64,000 bases of DNA, taken from Protula sp. h YS-2021 (lineage: Eukaryota > Annelida > Polychaeta > Sabellida > Serpulidae). Below, piece after piece: positions 61,101-64,000 of the stretch (positions are counted from its first letter, which is position 1; each line of letters starts with the position of its first letter). Below the pieces are notes generated by a model that searched no databases, was not told the origin of the DNA, and was given only the letters and a program-made list of their open reading frames with translations. Both the position numbers and the translations under genes were made by a program. The stretch spans positions 30,113,544-30,177,543 of the forward strand of contig OX457034.1 of NCBI GenBank assembly GCA_949752745.1, given 5' to 3'.

Positions 61101-64000
61101 ATAGTGAAAATGGTTAATTTGGTGGATAGGTTAAATTTTGAAAGTGGAATATCTTTAAAAGTATTGGTGATAGAGAGACGGGGATTTGACGAGGTGATAT
61201 GGCGAATATGAATTATGTATGATCCAGTAGTGTTTTTAGGCCATTCTGAGCCCTTTAAATTGCACTTTTACAAAGGCAAAGTTTTCTACAGGCGAGTGTT
61301 AAATGAATGGTTTTAAGAACAGCGAGATAGTTTTTTTATAAATAGATTTGTCTATTTCTTAGTGATTGGATGAATGATCAGATCAGTCCTGGAAAAAACT
61401 TCACAATAACTATGTAACTGTTTGATATATTTTTTTAAAGTAAACCTTTGTAACCATATACATCCTTCATGTTACCAGTTACCAATACAAATATATGTAA
61501 TGTAAGAAGCTACTAAATTTCAACTTACAATTTAGATGTTTTCAGCATTTTATTTACAGTAGACTTTGTAAACCTAAATAATTAAAATGTACTTCTATTT
61601 CCAGCCGAGTGTGAGATGTGAGAAATAATTCTGGGGTTACGGTATATACCGCCAACAACTGGAAAAATAAAAATAAATCAAGGGGTAATGTCATTGAATG
61701 TGTGATTTGTTTTAAGAACTACAAAAAGATGTATGTATTCCATAGGTAAAAATTGTAATTTATTTCTGCATACAAACAATATGTATTTGCACCAATTATC
61801 AACTCTAAAGAAATCAGGTATTACACATATACCACCGACAAAAATGAAAATCCTGTGACTTTCTCAGTGAATTTGTGATATGGTTCAAGAGCTAGAAAGG
61901 AATGTATGTATACCTTTAGTAAAATTTGAACTTTATTTCTGGATACAAGCAATCGGTAGCTGCAACAAGTATCAACAGAAACAAATCACCAGAAAACATT
62001 GATGTAAAAATTCAAAGGTCCAGTACATAATACGGCATATCCTCGTCTCGGACATTTGTCGTTGTCATGTATCTGCGCCGTATGTCGAATTATGCTGACA
62101 CAGTTGACGCCCCACTCTAGCGCTATTACTCTTATATTTATGACTTCCTTAAAATCTAAGCGGTTATTGTTGCAAGATCAAAGATTTCAATTTAGTTCGT
62201 TCGTTGCATAGACTGCACATCCTAGCTTTTATTTTAGTGTTAATGCATGTTTAACTGGCCAGTCGTTAACTGGTCAACCGTCAATGATGGATAATGGATT
62301 TACAGACATGTCTTGTTATATTTTCCATGTTGATCAAACCAACACAGGTTAAACAAGACCCAAACAGTCTGAGAAATCTGATAGATTCACAGCAGGTTAT
62401 ATACAAATAGTGAAAATGGTTAATTTGGTGGATACGTTAAATTTTGAAAGTGGAATATCTTTAAAAGTATTGGTGATAGAGAGACGGGGATTTGACGAGG
62501 TGATATGGCGAATATGAATTATGTATGATCCAGTAGTGTTTTTAGGCCATTCTGAGCCCTTTAAATTGCACTTTTACAAAGGCAAAGTTTTCTACAGGCG
62601 AGTGTTAAATGAATGGTTTTAAGAACAGCGAGATAGTTTTTTTATAAATAGATTTGTCTATTTCTTAGTGATTGGATGAATGATCAGATCAGTCCTGGAA
62701 AAAACTTCACAATAACTATGTAACTGTTTGATATATTTTTTTAAAGTAAACCTTTGTAACCATATACATCCTTCATGTTACCAGTTACCAATACAAATAT
62801 ATGTAATGTAAGAAGCTACTAAATTTCAACTTACAATTTAGATGTTTTCAGCATTTTATTTACAGTAGACTTTGTAAACCTAAATAATTAAAATGTACTT
62901 CTATTTCCAGCCGAGTGTGAGATGTGAGAAATAATTCTGGGGTTACGGTATATACCGCCAACAACTGGAAAAATAAAAATAAATCAAGGGGTAATGTCAT
63001 TGAATGTGTGATTTGTTTTAAGAACTACAAAAAGATGTATGTATTCCATAGGTAAAAATTGTAATTTATTTCTGCATACAAACAATATGTATTTGCACCA
63101 ATTATCAACTCTAAAGAAATCAGGTATTACACATATACCACCGACAAAAATGAAAATCCTGTGACTTTCTCAGTGAATTTGTGATATGGTTCAAGAGCTA
63201 GAAAGGAATGTATGTATACCTTTAGTAAAATTTGAACTTTATTTCTGGATACAAGCAATCGGTAGCTGCAACAAGTATCAACAGAAACAAATCACCAGAA
63301 AACATTGATGTAAAAATTCAAAGGTCCAGTACATAATACGGCATATCCTCGTCTCGGACATTTGTCGTTGTCATGTATCTGCGCCGTATGTCGAATTATG
63401 CTGACACAGTTGACGCCCCACTCTAGCGCTATTACTCTTATATTTATGACTTCCTTAAAATCTAAGCGGTTATTGTTGCAAGATCAAAGATTTCAATTTA
63501 GTTCGTTCGTTGCATAGACTGCACATCCTAGCTTTTATTTTAGTGTTAATGCATGTTTAACTGGCCAGTCGTTAACTGGTCAACCGTCAATGATGGATAA
63601 TGGATTTACAGACATGTCTTGTTATATTTTCCATGTTGATCAAACCAACACAGGTTAAACAAGACCCAAACAGTCTGAGAAATCTGATAGATTCACAGCA
63701 GGTTATATACAAATAGTGAAAATGGTTAATTTGGTGGATACGTTAAATTTTGAAAGTGGAATATCTTTAAAAGTATTGGTGATAGAGAGACGGGGATTTG
63801 ACGAGGTGATATGGCGAATATGAATTATGTATGATCCAGTAGTGTTTTTAGGCCATTCTGAGCCCTTTAAATTGCACTTTTACAAAGGCAAAGTTTTCTA
63901 CAGGCGAGTGTTAAATGAATGGTTTTAAGAACAGCGAGATAGTTTTTTTATAAATAGATTTGTCTATTTCTTAGTGATTGGATGAATGATCAGATCAGTC
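58110..64000 (+). repeat. Short units 40-43 and partial unit 44
   Basis: Unit starts are 58110, 59416, 60722, 62028 and 63334; unit 44 is cut after 667 bp by the window end. Unit 40 shares AAAATTTG (T at 59140) with unit 35 (T at 50812). Unit 41 has the G end marker (60470). Unit 42 has the T start marker (60919) together with the long-unit allele GATAGG (61129), exactly as unit 21 does after unit 20. Units 43 and 44 are of the common type. No genes are recognisable. Confidence 0.94.

Larger units (their letters stand above)
1..64000. repeat. Satellite array, ~1.3-kb unit with ~3.1-kb variant
   Basis: The whole window is head-to-tail copies of one unit, all in the same orientation. Taking TAATACGGCATATCC as the unit start, I count 43 complete units and one partial unit: 39 complete short (1305-1307 bp) and four long (3093-3105 bp). 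Most units differ from the common sequence at zero to three positions. The array runs off both ends, so its full size is unknown; that the window begins exactly on my chosen start is coincidence. No unit has a long open frame crossing it. Such long, nearly identical, non-coding tandem units fit a eukaryotic satellite or megasatellite in heterochromatin, a centromere or a subtelomere. The chromosomal site cannot be told from this window. Confidence 0.97.

Noticed and set aside
1..64000. Tandem 5S rRNA, U snRNA, histone or spliced-leader gene array
   Set aside because: I looked for the conserved starts of 5S, U1, U2, U4, U5 and U6 and for histone frames on both strands and saw none. No candidate spliced leader was convincing.
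1..64000. CRISPR array
   Set aside because: Repeats are 1.3 kb with no unique spacers.

Overview
The window is one uninterrupted tandem repeat array with no unique flanking sequence at either end. I see no protein-coding gene, no rRNA gene, no functional tRNA gene and no CRISPR array. The DNA is AT-rich (roughly two thirds A+T by eye). It carries a tRNA-derived, A-tailed SINE-like element, which points to a eukaryote, most likely a metazoan. A marine invertebrate such as a mollusc is a guess only.

The motif TAATACGGCATATCC recurs at 44 positions and divides the window into 43 complete units plus a 667-bp partial unit. Thirty-nine complete units are short (1305-1307 bp, nearly always 1306). 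Four are long: unit 2 (1306-4407, 3102 bp), unit 3 (4408-7500, 3093 bp), unit 12 (17949-21050, 3102 bp) and unit 39 (55005-58109, 3105 bp). A long unit is a short unit plus about 1.8 kb at one fixed point, 379 bp from the unit start. All short units share the same junction, so they probably descend from one deletion (or the long units from one gain). Units typically differ from the common sequence at only zero to three sites, which means recent amplification or efficient homogenisation. Unit 2 is the most diverged.

Layout: unit 1 short (1-1305); units 2-3 long (1306-7500); units 4-11 short (7501-17948); unit 12 long (17949-21050); units 13-38 short (21051-55004); unit 39 long (55005-58109); units 40-43 short and 44 partial (58110-64000).

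The extra 1.8 kb contains, in order: a tRNA-like head with A and B boxes, a body with AATAAA and a poly(A) tract (together a likely SINE), a roughly 140-bp GC- and CpG-rich island followed by CCAAT and TATA-like motifs, a T tract, a 19-bp tandem duplication, and about 670 bp of AT-rich sequence in which I recognise nothing. The short unit carries what looks like a decayed copy of the same SINE across every unit boundary. Its 3' part is built of diverged direct subrepeats of about 170-210 bp.

Shared variants show how the array evolves. Every short unit with a shortened T6 tract lies directly upstream of a long unit. Variants near the end of one unit are linked to variants near the start of the next. 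This fits spread of multi-unit blocks by unequal exchange, with some patchy gene conversion. The most notable results are these block-duplication marks, the boundary-spanning SINE relic, and the promoter-like CpG island kept in only four units.
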